Positions 36,700 through 47,127 of a stretch of 64,000 bases of DNA are shown piece by piece. The stretch spans positions 4,154,001 through 4,218,000 of the forward strand of contig JANFAH010000002.1 of NCBI GenBank assembly GCA_024663395.1. The letters run 5' to 3'. The first letter of the stretch is position 1. Each line of letters opens with the position of its first letter. The DNA comes from Pisolithus tinctorius. Lineage: Eukaryota > Basidiomycota > Agaricomycetes > Boletales > Pisolithaceae. The position numbers and the translations under genes were made by a program. The notes beneath the pieces are model-generated. The model did no database searches. It worked only from the letters and a program-made list of their open reading frames with translations, and was not told the origin of the DNA.

Positions 36700-37336
36700 A
36701 GCCACAACGCAACATGTCCATAGCCACACGGGGATATTTGGAGAGGTCACAGGCTATTTTGGACTTGTCGAGTCCCAGGGAAGGGGTAGTCTCCACCTAC
36801 ACCTGTTGGTGTGGCTCAGGAATACGCCTGTCAGCGGCCAGATGGAGGAGTTACTGAATGATGAAGTTTTCCATCAACAGATACAACACTTCATCAAGGC
36901 AAACATACGTGCATATATGCCAGGTTTCGGGTCAGTGGAGGAGCTGAAAAAAATCCTGAATGATGTGGAAGTTGCGTATTCACGCCCTCCTAATCCCCAA
37001 TCATCCAACTATGACTCAGAGATCATGGACCTTGAATGGAAGGTAGCCCGTAATAAACAGCACCATACTTGCGAGATGCGCCGGTGTCTTGTCATGGACA
37101 AAACAGGACGATGGGTCTGCAAATGGTGTGCACCATTCGAAACAGCTGACGATGACTTTGTCGATGAGGATGGGCGTTGGGGGATGAAACGGCTATATGA
37201 ATTTATGAATGCCTGGGTACCCGGAATCACTGTCAATGCTCGTTGTAATAACGACATAAAACTACTTACCAATTCAAAGGAGACGACCAATATCTCCTTC
37301 TACATTACGGCTTATTCGACCAAGAAACAAGGGTGA
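36700..37336 (+). pseudogene. Helitron Rep nuclease domain, broken
   Basis: The sequence preceding 36806 reads, in the Rep frame, GYFGLVESQGRGSLHLHLL, which supplies the two metal-binding histidines of an HUH nuclease. The following frame to 37336 has MRRCLVMDK, WVCKWCAPFE and the catalytic tyrosine region FYITAYSTKKQG. The frame then stops with TGA, although the family continues (the next codons read SYNLSAIM, as expected for the conserved extension). Confidence 0.7.
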
Positions 37337-37846
37337 AGCTACAATCTGTCAGCGATCATGACGAAAGGCTTCTCTTACCATTCCAAACAGACCACATATA
37401 CTGATGGAATCCACAATCAACAACGAAAGCTACTATTTCGTCTGGTGCATGCAATAAATCGCGAGCAAGAACTGTCAGCCCCAATGGTGGTCTCTTATCT
37501 CATGGGGTGGAAGGACTCATACTGTTCGCATCGTTATGCACCCATTTACTGGAAATCATTTGTGACTGCGATGTTGGAAGCATTTCCAGAGCTTCGTCGA
37601 CGTCAATTCTCAAGTAGTTTTGAGGAGTGTTGCGCTGGATCAAGGTGAGAAGATTGTTTTGATAAGAGAATTACAACCACCTTACAGTTTGTGGAACATG
37701 ATTAGCAACGAGATTGAAGCGAGGGAAGATGCAGAAGCATCAGAGAAACAAGCTACTGGCATGGTTGACAATGGGGATGAGGTGAGTAAAAGCGTCAAGG
37801 CATCATAAAGTTTGACTGAAGGTGAAAGCAGACAGGTGGTGAAACG

Positions 37847-40501
37847 TTGACCCTGGATGTAAATGGCAACGGGAGGTTGTTTGTGAAGTCACAAGTTGTT
37901 GACTACACCCTCCATGGAGAAGCACTGTCAATGTCAAATATCATGGACTTTTTTGTCAGCACATACAAGGCAGACATCAATAAGGGTTCACACCAATGGG
38001 AGAAAGTTGCTGCATCGGTGACAGATGATCAGACTGATTTAATACGAGGTCCAAAACGGCATCGGGGAAGGCCACTTCACGAACGTGTCCGATATCTCGA
38101 ATCTCATCCAAAATACAAGAGCAAATATCATATCATGCGGAGCCCGCATCACAATACCCTCCCTAACTTCATTGGACAATATTTCCCATCATGCGATGAC
38201 GAAGATCAGCAGTCATTCTATTATGCATCTGTGCTCATGCTACTAAAGCCATGGAGAAACCTCCAAATTGATCTGAAAGATCCCAGCGAGACATGGGAAG
38301 AAGCCTTCAACGCGTTCTGCTCAACAGCGTCGCCAAGAGATCACTGTATCATTTCAAATATCCAGTACTTTCATAGATGTGAGGCTGCAGCGCAGCGTGA
38401 GGGGCTGAAGCTCACAATGATGCAAGTTTCCAAGTTGAGGGGCTTAACGTCAGAAGAACTTGAGCTCGACGAAGATGTCTCCTGTCCCAGTAGTGACGAA
38501 AAATTTACGGAGGAGGGCCTTGCTTTCTTGGTCGCATCACAAAAACCCTGGCGGGAGGAGTTACACGCACATCTAGCAGTTGAAGTGGCTCGGGCAGGGG
38601 GCATTTTCAATAGCAAACGGGGTGCCTGTCTCACCGATCTTAGAATCGGAACTGACGACTCTACATGGAGGGGAATGGCACCTGATATCGAGAAACTACT
38701 GGCATGGAAGCAGCAGATGGAGCGGGATGTACAAAGACAGAATTCGGTCTTCTCAGTCACTACTGTGCAGGATCACAGTGACGACTGTAATACAGCTTCA
38801 GTCACCTGCAACGATGGCACTGGCTTAGCTGGTGTCACTTACCACGACCCTGAAGACAGCATTGCTGCTGAGGTGTTGCTTCCACCAATTGACCTGTTGA
38901 TGCTCAAGGCAGACCAGTACCGAGCCTACAATATTGTAACATGTCATTTGGATAGGACCTTGTCAGGATATGATGCGCCACCATTGAGAATGCTCATCCT
39001 TGGTGAAGGGGGGACAGGAAAATCAAAAGTTATCCAGACAATCACGGAGTACTTTGCTCACAGAGGGGTAGTTCATATACTGCTCAAAGCAGCATATACT
39101 GGAGTTGCAGCATCCATTGTTGATGGGAAGACAACGCATACGATCGCGATGGTGTCAGCAGGAAAGGATACGACACTCAGCGATGAGTCAAAGGCAAAAC
39201 TCCAACAGTTCTGGCAACATATTTCATACCTCATCATTGACGAGTTATCAATGCTTGCAAAGAAGTTTCTAGCTATCTTGTCGTGTAACATCAGCACTGC
39301 CAAGATGGTTGAAGGGCAGCCAGCGAAGGATGAATCCTTCGGTGGAATCAACATCGTCCTCTGTGGTGATTTCCACCAGTTTCCCCCCATTGCAACATCG
39401 CCCACCGAAGCCCTTTACTTCCCAAGTAATCCAGAAAGAGACAGTGCTGAGTCACAGCTTGGGAGGGCCATATATATGGAGTTTACGACAGTGGTGATAT
39501 TGAAAGAGCAGATGCATGTCATGGATCCAGTGTGGCATGATTTCCTTGAACATCTGCGCTATGGTCAGGTTCAAGAAGAGCATATCAAAATGCTGCGGAC
39601 ACTAATCATCACCAATGAAAAATGTCCCCTAACTGACTTCCAGAGCTCACCATGGAATAGCACATCTCTTGTCATGCCACAGCATGCTGTTCAGCGTCTG
39701 TGGAATGAGGAAGCCCTGCACAAATTTTCAAGTGATGCAGGGAAAAAAATTGTCACCTGCAAGGCAGAGGACACAATCAAGGGGGAACCACTTACCCTCT
39801 GGGAACGATATGGACTGGCTGCATGGGGTACAAGAGGTGGTGAAGGGGGAAAATGGCGTCTCAATCAAGATCTACCAGAATCAATCGACCTTGCAGTCGG
39901 GACGAAGGTGATGGTAACACAAAATGTCGAGACTGATCTTGACATTACCAATGGAGTGCGGGGGACTGTGGTTGGAATCATACTGCATCCCGATGAGGAC
40001 ATGGAACACACAGAGCTTCACCACTTACCATTGTATATGCTGGTGAAGTTGGATTGGACACGGGCCACGCAACTAGCTGGTTTGGACAATTGTGTCATAC
40101 CGGTCAAACCCAGGACACAGACCTTCCGGATGAAATGTGAGCAAAAAGATGGCAAAGTTGTCACCAAAACTGTGAAGCGGCGTCAGTTTCCAATGACAGG
40201 AGCATATGCTTTCACAGACTACCACTCACAAGGGCAAACAATACCACATGTGGTGGTCGACATTGCAACACCACCAACTGGAGGACTGAACCTTTTTAAC
40301 CTCTATGTCGCACTCTCACGAAGCTCTGGTCGATCCACAATACATCTTCTATGTGACTTCGATGAGAAGCTGTTTCAAGCTTCCCATAGTGCAGAGCTCA
40401 TTGCAGAAGATGATAGACTGGAGGTGCTGAACATGGAGACAAAGAAACAGTGGGAAAAAGAGATAGGGACACAGCAGGGACACACTGCAGGGATGAGATG
40501 A
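37847..40501 (+). CDS. PIF1-like helicase ORF of the Helitron
   Basis: This open frame of 884 codons is the C-terminal part of the Rep-helicase. It carries superfamily-1B helicase motifs: Walker A GEGGTGKSK (about residue 387), Walker B YLIIDELSML (about 462), motif III CGDFHQFPPI (about 505) and the C-terminal DYHSQGQTI ... YVALSRSSGR (about 790-830). The last is typical of PIF1/RecD-like enzymes that unwind the transposon strand. The start codon shown is only the first in-frame start after the last break; the natural protein would begin far upstream. Absence of stops here contrasts with the broken Rep region. Confidence 0.8.
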   Translation: MTLDVNGNGRLFVKSQVVDYTLHGEALSMSNIMDFFVSTYKADINKGSHQWEKVAASVTDDQTDLIRGPKRHRGRPLHERVRYLESHPKYKSKYHIMRSPHHNTLPNFIGQYFPSCDDEDQQSFYYASVLMLLKPWRNLQIDLKDPSETWEEAFNAFCSTASPRDHCIISNIQYFHRCEAAAQREGLKLTMMQVSKLRGLTSEELELDEDVSCPSSDEKFTEEGLAFLVASQKPWREELHAHLAVEVARAGGIFNSKRGACLTDLRIGTDDSTWRGMAPDIEKLLAWKQQMERDVQRQNSVFSVTTVQDHSDDCNTASVTCNDGTGLAGVTYHDPEDSIAAEVLLPPIDLLMLKADQYRAYNIVTCHLDRTLSGYDAPPLRMLILGEGGTGKSKVIQTITEYFAHRGVVHILLKAAYTGVAASIVDGKTTHTIAMVSAGKDTTLSDESKAKLQQFWQHISYLIIDELSMLAKKFLAILSCNISTAKMVEGQPAKDESFGGINIVLCGDFHQFPPIATSPTEALYFPSNPERDSAESQLGRAIYMEFTTVVILKEQMHVMDPVWHDFLEHLRYGQVQEEHIKMLRTLIITNEKCPLTDFQSSPWNSTSLVMPQHAVQRLWNEEALHKFSSDAGKKIVTCKAEDTIKGEPLTLWERYGLAAWGTRGGEGGKWRLNQDLPESIDLAVGTKVMVTQNVETDLDITNGVRGTVVGIILHPDEDMEHTELHHLPLYMLVKLDWTRATQLAGLDNCVIPVKPRTQTFRMKCEQKDGKVVTKTVKRRQFPMTGAYAFTDYHSQGQTIPHVVVDIATPPTGGLNLFNLYVALSRSSGRSTIHLLCDFDEKLFQASHSAELIAEDDRLEVLNMETKKQWEKEIGTQQGHTAGMR

Positions 40502-40775
40502 CACAGTGATAGCAGAGGCTGATGCTTTGTTTACAAATAATTACGACAATACGATTTGTTTGTATCTATTGTCCAGGTGAGACAGGGGTGTCGAATATTG
40601 GGGGTGACAGAGACCTTGCAAGCAAGGTGATCTTTGGCCACCTTGGACATACTGTAAGTGCAATTAATGCAACTATGCAAACTCAGTAGACAATGAAGTC
40701 ACTATATTAGTACACCTAATGCAACTATGTAAGTTGCACTAAGTCAGCACAAGGACATCAATAAATTCCAAAATA
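40502..40775. other. Helitron 3' flank
   Basis: A short hairpin (accttgc aa gcaaggt, about 40614-40629) lies 110 bp after the helicase stop and could be the 3' terminal hairpin of the Helitron. The CTRR end normally found about 10 nt after it is not seen. The rest is low-complexity, AT-rich. Confidence 0.3.
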
Positions 40776-42325
40776 CAGTGGCTCAGAAAATTGTCCCAAT
40801 GTTTGCATGTTTTTCATTAATCATGGTGTAGACAGTGAGCTATCATCATCTAGTCCAAGGTGTTGGTGGATGGATCAAAGCAGCTGGTAATGGCTCTCTC
40901 ACAAGACATATTACATAATATTTGGATAAACACTGGTGATGGAATACCCAATTGAAAATGACAGCTCATTGGGCCAATCATGTAACTTTAGGGTATACTG
41001 GGGATGTAGTCCTTGGGAACACATATAAAATGTGATGAGATGCTCACCAATGCTTACATAATGTGCCACATGGTCTACTGAATGATTTGTCATTGAACAA
41101 ACAATGTCAAACAGAGATTCTGTACCACTAAGCCTCCTTGCTGTAGCACAACTCAAGAAATCACCATTCTGGCTCATCAGGGACATTCTCTCAGGGCAAT
41201 CTCAGAAATTTCTGGTGTACACTACAGTATAGTCAATAGAATATGCAATCAACACCATTAGTCTCTTCAGAAACCTGCTAGCAGTCATCCTCTGCACTGT
41301 TTCCCTGCCAAGCCCTATGTGACCTGGTACTAATCAGTGCTGTGAGAGTTGAAAATGATGTGAAGGTTCAATCTGGCATTCACCCTACCATGAACAAACT
41401 AATTTCCCATCATCTAGTGCATCAAAGTTGAAGAAAAGCTCATCTGAAGGCTCAGGTGAAGCACAACCCACCTGTGCACTCCCAGTATCATAGGAGGGTT
41501 GGCTATTTTGCACTCTGAGCTGAACTGTGGATCACTGGGAGAGAGATATTTGCTCATATAAGGCTAATGAAAATATCCAGCACCAGATAAAAGGGCAGCA
41601 ATGTGCACCCTAGAAGCTCAGTTGCATATCCCTCCACAGTACCTGGTGTGTAAAGAGGGTTTAGCCTTACCCTGACTTCCATACCTGTCCCCCCTTCACA
41701 GAAATGCATTACACAGTGGGTGAATGCCAGATTGAAGCTTCACATCATTTTCAACTCTCACAGTACTGATTAGTTCCAGGTCACATAGGGCATTGGCAGG
41801 GAAACAGTGCAGAGGATGACTGCCAGCAGGTTTCTGAAGAGACTAATGGTGCTGATAGCATATTCTATTGATTATACAGTGTACACCAGAAATTTCTGAG
41901 ATTGCCCTGAGAGAATGTCCCTGATGAGCCAGAATGGTGATTTCTTGAGTTGTGCTACAGCAAGGAGGCTTAGTGGTACAGAATCTCTGTTTGACATTGT
42001 TTGTTCAATGACAAATCATTCAGTAGACCATGTGGTGCATTATGTAAGCATCAGTGAGCATCTCATCACATTTTATATGTGTTCCCAAGGACTACATCCC
42101 CAGTATACCCTAAAGGTACATGATTGTCCCAATGAGCTGTCATTTTCATTTGGGTATTTCATCACCAGTTTTTATCCAAATATTATTTAGTATGTCTTGT
42201 GAGAGAGCCATTACCAGCTGCTTTGATCCATCCACCAACACCTTGGACTAGATGATGATAGCTCACTGTCTACACCATGATTAATGAAAAACACGCAAAC
42301 ATTGGGACAATTTTGTGAGCCACTG
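40776..42325. mobile_element. Palindromic Tc1/mariner derivative (foldback element)
   Basis: The element begins CAGTGGCTCA(G) and ends TGAGCCACTG, flanked on both sides by TA (40774-40775 and 42326-42327), the Tc1/mariner target. The two arms (about 40776-41390 and 41711-42325) are inverted copies with an axis at 41550.5. Read towards the centre, each arm encodes a Tc1-type N-terminal helix-turn-helix: in the left arm, AHQGHSLRAISEISGVHYSI at about 41175-41235. The 320 bp centre continues the transposase only from the left arm (KAHLKAQVKHNPPVHSQ and following, after a TGA). No intact transposase exists, so it depends on another source. Confidence 0.75.
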
Positions 42326-42476
42326 TAGTTGTACCACTCTGTACAACACTGTACGTAGATCTACAGATGGCACAGAGCCACAGGAAGGTCCCCCCCCTGT
42401 ATAGCTGGGTCCACAGGGCCTACAGCACTGTACAGGTAATGCAAATCTGTACAACACTACACAGACCCACAGTACC
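42326..42476. repeat. Short ctgtaca-rich stretch
   Basis: Between the foldback element and the next LTR-like repeat, the motif ctgtaca or its close variants occurs several times in 150 bp. Nothing else is recognisable. Confidence 0.3.
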
Positions 42477-42911
42477 TGTCAAGTCCAGGCCTACTCTGAC
42501 CAACTCCAATGCTTAACAAGGTCTGGGGAGAGGTGCAGAAGCAAGTCTGACACAGATGAACAGAACTCCAACTAGCAGAGGATCAGCAGGGATGAAGTCT
42601 GCTGAGGCAGAAGTGGAGCAGAGTGAGGGCATTGTGTTTAGCTCATGTGCTACCCCCTTGCATGATCTCAGCCCTTGTATTTCAGAGGAAGGGACCAGAT
42701 GGAAGATTGGAGATAACTCCAACAGACAGGGGATAGAGAGATACAGAGGAGGAACTTTGGTGATATTTGTACTGAAGAACAGCAGGGTACTGTACATGCT
42801 TTTTATACTAACATGGAGGTACAGTAACTGGAATTGGAACTGACATACAGAGACTCGTAAATTTTCAAGTGAAAACCCCCTGGACAATGAATGCAGGGAA
42901 GACAGAGAACA
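42477..42911 (-). mobile_element. Solo-LTR-like repeat, copy A
   Basis: A 435 bp unit beginning tgtcaagtcc and ending agagaaca (TG...CA). It is about 80-85 percent alike by eye to copy B (61366-61799), and part of it matches LTR C. On the minus strand it has a TATA-like tataaaaagc followed by the region holding the AATAAAG-like signal seen in copy C, which suggests the LTR reads on the minus strand. The flanking 5-mers do not match at this boundary, although gtacc precedes it and recurs at 42986-42990, so the true end may lie at 42985. Confidence 0.55.
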
Positions 42912-43506
42912 TATGATGGGTAACATAGAACAGACCAAAAAGGAAACAGTCCAGGTGCTGAACCATGAGGTGCATGCACTGCAGAGTACCTGACTGTGCA
43001 CTGTCAAGGAGAAGTTTGGAGGGAGGTCACATGACCTCTTAGAGAATGGTCCATGTGGTCTGATGGTAGGCTGGCACAAGTCTGACAGCAGACAGAGTAG
43101 AGAAGGCCCATAAATGGTAGAGGGCAGGCAGAGTTGGTGTGGAATGAGCAAATGACTGGCAGAGTAGGGTGTGGAGTGAGTAGGGACTTAGGATAAATGC
43201 ATGGTTGTGACAGTACCTTACAGTGCCATACAGTCATAAACAGGCCCACAGAAGCCCCTAAGATACTTTCCAGTTATTCAGAGCCTCTCAGACACTTCAT
43301 GGATGGTCAAATTACATTACCAGTGTCACAAATGTTGGAGTTTAGACTTTTTACCTTGATTAAAGGTTCACTGAGCACAGCATTACATAATCCAAAAGCG
43401 GACACTTAGCAGTTCTTTTTTCTTACTGCACCTCAGCTTCAACCAACTTGAAGTCTGAGTACAATCCTTTCTCTAGACTTGACTACTCTGCAGCTCATCA
43501 ACCTGC
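42912..43506 (+). repeat. Probable 5' LTR remnant of the copia element
   Basis: This low-CpG sequence ends in cctgca immediately before the primer-binding site at 43511, the position expected for the 3' edge of a 5' LTR. Its 5' boundary is not clear and no matching 3' LTR is in the window. A short stretch at 43150-43410 has no coding content. Confidence 0.35.
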
Positions 43507-43510
43507 AAAA

Positions 43511-43522
43511 GGTTATGAGCCC
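43511..43522 (+). other. Primer-binding site, half-tRNA (initiator Met) type
   Basis: The 12 bases ggttatgagccc are the exact complement of gggctcataacc. This is the sequence around the CAU anticodon of initiator methionine tRNA, including the conserved GGG of its stem. Drosophila copia and yeast Ty5 are known to prime from such a cleaved half tRNA. Position is right: just after the putative LTR end and 65 bp before gag. Confidence 0.6.
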
Positions 43523-43586
43523 TGCTTGCAAGTTCTAATCCTAGGAATACAGAACACATCAAGTCTGATATAAAGAAGTGTCTACC

Positions 43587-44853
43587 ATGTCTGGTCTGTC
43601 AGCATCTACCTCTGGTCTCTCAAAAATTCTGGCTTCTGCCTCAATAACTACCTCTACTACTCAGGTAAAAATACCCATGCCCCTAGTTAACTCTATGATA
43701 TACTGTCTCTCAAAGACAATGGTTCAAATTTCCAGATGTGGAAATATTGGATCATCATGATCCTAGATGTCCAAGGCCTCCTGGAACTCATAGAAGGAAA
43801 AGTGAAGGCACCAGATGCTACAGCTGATCTGGCTGCCTATGCAGACTGGCTCTACAAGGATAAAGAAGCAAGGGCTCAAATAACACTTACCCTGAAGGAT
43901 GATGACCCACTCAGTGGTGTTCTGCATGCAACAACTGCAGCAGATGTCTGGAAAAAGTTATGCAAGCACTACAAAGGCAAAGGGAAGCAAACAGTAGCTT
44001 ATCTTATTGGTGAACTATTTCACAGCACCCTAGCAGATGGCATCTCAATGGAGACACAACTTAATGCCATGTGGCAGAAGGCAACCATCCTAAAGTCTCT
44101 TCAGCAGACCCTTGAAGACTCCCTGGTTGCCATTGCCATGGTCATCTCCCTTCCAGCATCCTACTTGACCCTTTGCACTATACTCATGTTGTCTGAAGAA
44201 AAACTAACTGCAGACTCAGACATTTCCCAAGTCTTAATAGAAGAGAAGTCTCATCATACCTCTTCAGCTCAAACAGCACTTGTAGTGAAGATGCCCAACA
44301 AGAAGGGAAAGTGGAATGACAAGAAGAAGAAGAAAGCTTGTGGTTACTGCAAGAGGACTAACCATGTCAAAGATGATTGCTACAAGAAGAAGGCTGACAA
44401 AGCAGCCAAGACTCTGTCACAGGCTGAGAAGGATAAGCCTAAGGAGGACAAACTTGTCACCAAAGTCACACATGTCTCACCTGCTGAAGACAGCACACTC
44501 CATCTCTTCATGGCCTCTGACAACAATGAGAACCTACACATGTGCTGGGTCATTGACTCTGGTGCCTCTGTGAATATGTGCTGTCAGCAAAACTGGTTCT
44601 CTTCACTCAAGTCACTCTCACCTCTGCAACCTGTAGTTGTTGGAAATGGGAGCACTATTCCTGCTATGGCCACTGGACAGATCAAACTTCATATGGATCT
44701 CCCAAATGGGAAGACAGGACAAATCCTACTGCAGAAGGTCTACTACATTCCAGACCTGAGCACAAATCTCATGTCAGTGGCATACCTTGCCAATGGAAAT
44801 GTAAAGGTCACCTTTGCAGGTGAATCATGCTTGATCACCAAAGGGACAGAAGC
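43587..44853 (+). pseudogene. Ty1/copia gag and protease, old copy
   Basis: The frame starts MSGLSASTSGLSKILASAS at 43587, has one break near 43690, then runs open from about 43700. It contains the gag core (QMWKYWIIMILDVQGLLELI, later WKKLCKHYKGKG), a lysine-rich patch, a CCHC zinc knuckle CGYCKRTNHVKDDC (about 44337-44378) and the aspartic protease active site WVIDSGASVN (about 44548). The reading is cut at 44853 by a solo LTR and resumes at 45302 with EAVGMGHHQGLLYIL. This is the first part of the element whose pol resumes at 60716. Confidence 0.8.
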
Positions 44854-45301
44854 TGTTATGTTTCACCCCTATCTTTTCCTTTTACTGTACATTTACCTTG
44901 TGTTTGATCCATTGGACATCTTTCCTTTTAGAGCTGTCTTCTCTCTGTTCTGATGGCTCTCTACTTCCACCACTAGTGATATGTTCTCATTACATGCTTA
45001 GGACATGTGCTGTCGTTGTTCAACCAATGGCATAGTTACCTCATTACATGCAGATGCCTCATGGTCTGTCTTCCTGTAGTATTTAGCTTGCTGGCTCAAG
45101 TCCTGGAAACCCAGACTTGAGCTGCTCAATCATATGCAGTGTTCCTCAGAACTTCGCCCTCAGTGTCCCTAACCTGGACCACTTTTGTCAGCATTGCCCA
45201 AATCCTCTGTCATTTACAGAGGTTACTGCAGCTGTTGCTCAGTAGAAACCTTAGACTGCATTTGAGCTCTCCCTATGCCTTGACTTCAGTCAAGTGTAAC
45301 A
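44854..45301. mobile_element. Solo LTR, 448 bp, with 5-bp target duplication
   Basis: Starts TGTTATG and ends TGTAACA, an inverted TGTTA/TAACA pair typical of LTR ends. It is flanked by the direct repeat gaagc at 44849-44853 and 45302-45306. Removing it plus one gaagc restores an open copia frame (ITKGTEAVGMGHHQG). It carries no internal region, so it is the product of LTR-LTR recombination. Its parent family is not otherwise in the window. Confidence 0.85.
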
Positions 45302-45513
45302 GAAGCTGTGGGCATGGGTCACCATCAAGGCTTGCTCTACATCCTCACAGCAAAGAATTGCTCTCTGGGTCATGGTGCACTTGTAATACAAGGCCCATCT
45401 CCACTTCTCAATCCTGCCCTTGAATTCTCAGCACTTGCAGCTGCAGCACCAAAGTCAGTGGCTACACTTGACTTGTGGCATTGATGACTTGGGCATGTGA
45501 ACAAAAGATCTGT
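45302..45513 (+). pseudogene. Copia gag-pre-integrase fragment
   Basis: Continues the copia reading after the solo LTR: LEFSALAAAAPKSVATLDLW, then H, two TGA codons (45482-45487) in place of the expected two arginines, then LGHVNKRSV. The frame is cut at 45513 by LTR D. It resumes at 60716 with LKLVSKEMVEGMELTS when one ctgt is removed. Confidence 0.8.
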
Positions 45514-46202
45514 TGTGGGACACAACTTCTGGGAAGCATGTGACTGGGGGAAAGCTGAAGGGAAAATTTCCTAGGATCATCCTTGTCAAAGTCGGACAAC
45601 ACCCCTGGCTCCTTCTTAGGGCGGAGTTGGAGCGGGTTGGGCTGCGGAGTACAGCAGTCAAAGTCCGAAGCAAATCTGACCACTGGGTGACGAGATATTT
45701 GATGAACAGTGAGTGGAGGGGTATGAAGGAAAATCTTGGAGGCTGAGGTCGGAGTCGGAGCTGGAGGTCAGAGGTTGGAGGTCGGATGAGAGGGCGTTGT
45801 CACACACCAAAGGTGTTGTGGACATGGTTACAGCTGACTCTGCCTAACTCGTTGACGAGTTGCGCACAATGCCCAAGCATGCAGATGAAGACTAAAGGCC
45901 TCATGTGAAGAAAGACTGTTGGACGTGAACAGTCATCCTTCGCACAAGATCGAGTCGTCAGTGCTAAAGAGAAAAGAGGAAGCAAGTTAAGCGCGCATTA
46001 AAGGTTTTTAGCGCCTGTGTACGGCATTCCGGTTTTCATCGTATCTCCACCATTTCCAAAGATATCGACTCCGTTCCCATGCTCGCTTAAAGTGCTCAGC
46101 CCCACGATTCTTCCTTCCAAATTTGGAGAGGATCCTCGCACCCTGCACGCGTTTCTACAGCACTCCATCCATCAGACGCTCATTTCGCAAAGTCCATCAA
46201 TC

Positions 46203-46682
46203 ATGGCCGCCTCTTCGTCAGTCATCTCGCTTGTCTCATTTGCCAGAGACAATGGCTATGTATATCTGCCAGGCATTCCCACCAGCTTCCGTCCTGAAGC
46301 CCCCTGGTTCATCCCGTCATTGTCAGCCCCGTCTCGTCCCATGCAGCTTGGTCAGCGTGTTCTCCTTGTCAGTATGACTTCCAGAAGGACGTTCTTTGGT
46401 CACCTCAGGTCTGTCACTCGGTTAGAAAGGTCTTATGTGGTCGTTTCAGTCTCCCCGGTTGATGAAGCATATGGATCGTTCCTTCCTGCTCCCTGCACCG
46501 TCTTTATTCCAATCTCGTCCATCATTCTTCCTGCATTGCGACAGCTGCAGTATAATCTACTGTCCTCCAGCCTCCCTGATCGCATTCATGACGAGTATGA
46601 CATGCATCTTGCCTTCTTACTGCAAGATCCAGCAGAAGACGTCCCCCCTTCTCCTCCTCCTCCATCAGAACCCCGTCCATGA
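46203..46682 (+). CDS. ORF inside the 5' LTR
   Basis: The frame from the ATG at 46203 encodes 159 residues beginning MAASSSVISLVSFARD and ending in a Pro/Ser-rich tail. The frame is open 62 codons further upstream without an ATG. No family is recognised. The 3' LTR carries the same frame at 55862-56341 with one residue changed (Asn to Ser, near the start). The ORF lies upstream of the TATA box, in what would be U3, so a separate promoter would be needed. It may be chance, a protein-coding U3 or an RNA feature. Confidence 0.45.
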   Translation: MAASSSVISLVSFARDNGYVYLPGIPTSFRPEAPWFIPSLSAPSRPMQLGQRVLLVSMTSRRTFFGHLRSVTRLERSYVVVSVSPVDEAYGSFLPAPCTVFIPISSIILPALRQLQYNLLSSSLPDRIHDEYDMHLAFLLQDPAEDVPPSPPPPSEPRP

Positions 46683-47119
46683 AGTTTTTGTTAACTTCGC
46701 TGAGAGGATGAAAGGGTGGGAGACGCGATCGCGTATGCTCTCATTGCCCCACAGACCCCCAACGCCCTAGCCCCCTTTGACGCCTGACTCATGCCCTTCA
46801 ATTCTGGAATTAATACTTCCCTATCTGGAAACACCGTCCATCTGTCATGCCGTCTTTGGATCTAGAGATGTCTCCACCGAGATCTGACTTGCATCGCCAC
46901 CCCCTAATGTGATATCAGTGTGCTTACTCAGTTTCTGACTCCGTTTGACTCATTTTGTGATATTTTGACTATCCTTGACTCGTTCATTGCCAATACTTAC
47001 CAATCTTCTTTGCTTGCTTACTTATCATTTCTCACTTACTCATCATGATTACTCAGTCCTTACTCATTACTTACCAAGTGTTTGTGCCTTGTTTGTCACA
47101 AGCTGTGCTCCCCCCTCAG

Positions 47120-47127
47120 TATATAAA
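47120..47127 (+). promoter_or_regulatory. TATA box of the gypsy LTR
   Basis: tatataaa, followed by the sequence from which R and U5 should begin (about 47150). The same box is at 56779-56786 in the 3' LTR. It is the only good TATA match in the LTR and sits 545 bp before the LTR end. Confidence 0.6.

Larger units (their letters stand above)
34480..40501 (+). pseudogene. Decayed Helitron Rep-helicase
   Basis: A Helitron rolling-circle transposase broken by stops and frameshifts. Pieces in order: 34480-34992 (N-terminal region ending in Cys-rich CGVCARECG); about 35000-35400 (CQACLDELRKP to PRVFVFKLFPK, the DUF6570-like Helitron N-domain); 35422-36388 (the Helitron N-domain with HHFQRHPTFSFVAFGI); about 36390-37336 (Rep nuclease with HUH residues in LHLHLLVWL at about 36791 and a tyrosine motif FYITAYSTKKQG before a TGA at 37334); 37337-37808; then the helicase at 37847-40501. 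Intact proteins of this class are single ORFs of 1300-2000 codons. At least five breaks make this copy non-autonomous. The exact element ends were not found. Confidence 0.8.

Noticed and set aside
40911..42190. Two mirrored 91-codon frames beginning MSLMSQNGDFLSC
   Set aside because: They are antisense to the Tc1-type transposase HTH in each arm of the palindrome. Their similarity follows from the inverted repeat, not from coding.
42472..42990. gtacc as target duplication of copy A
   Set aside because: The right-hand gtacc would make the element end in ...caga rather than CA, and copy B does not extend that far. The match may be chance.
46435..46770. Second 111-codon frame in the LTRs
   Set aside because: It overlaps the 159-codon LTR ORF in another frame and reads as its shadow. 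I kept only one LTR ORF.
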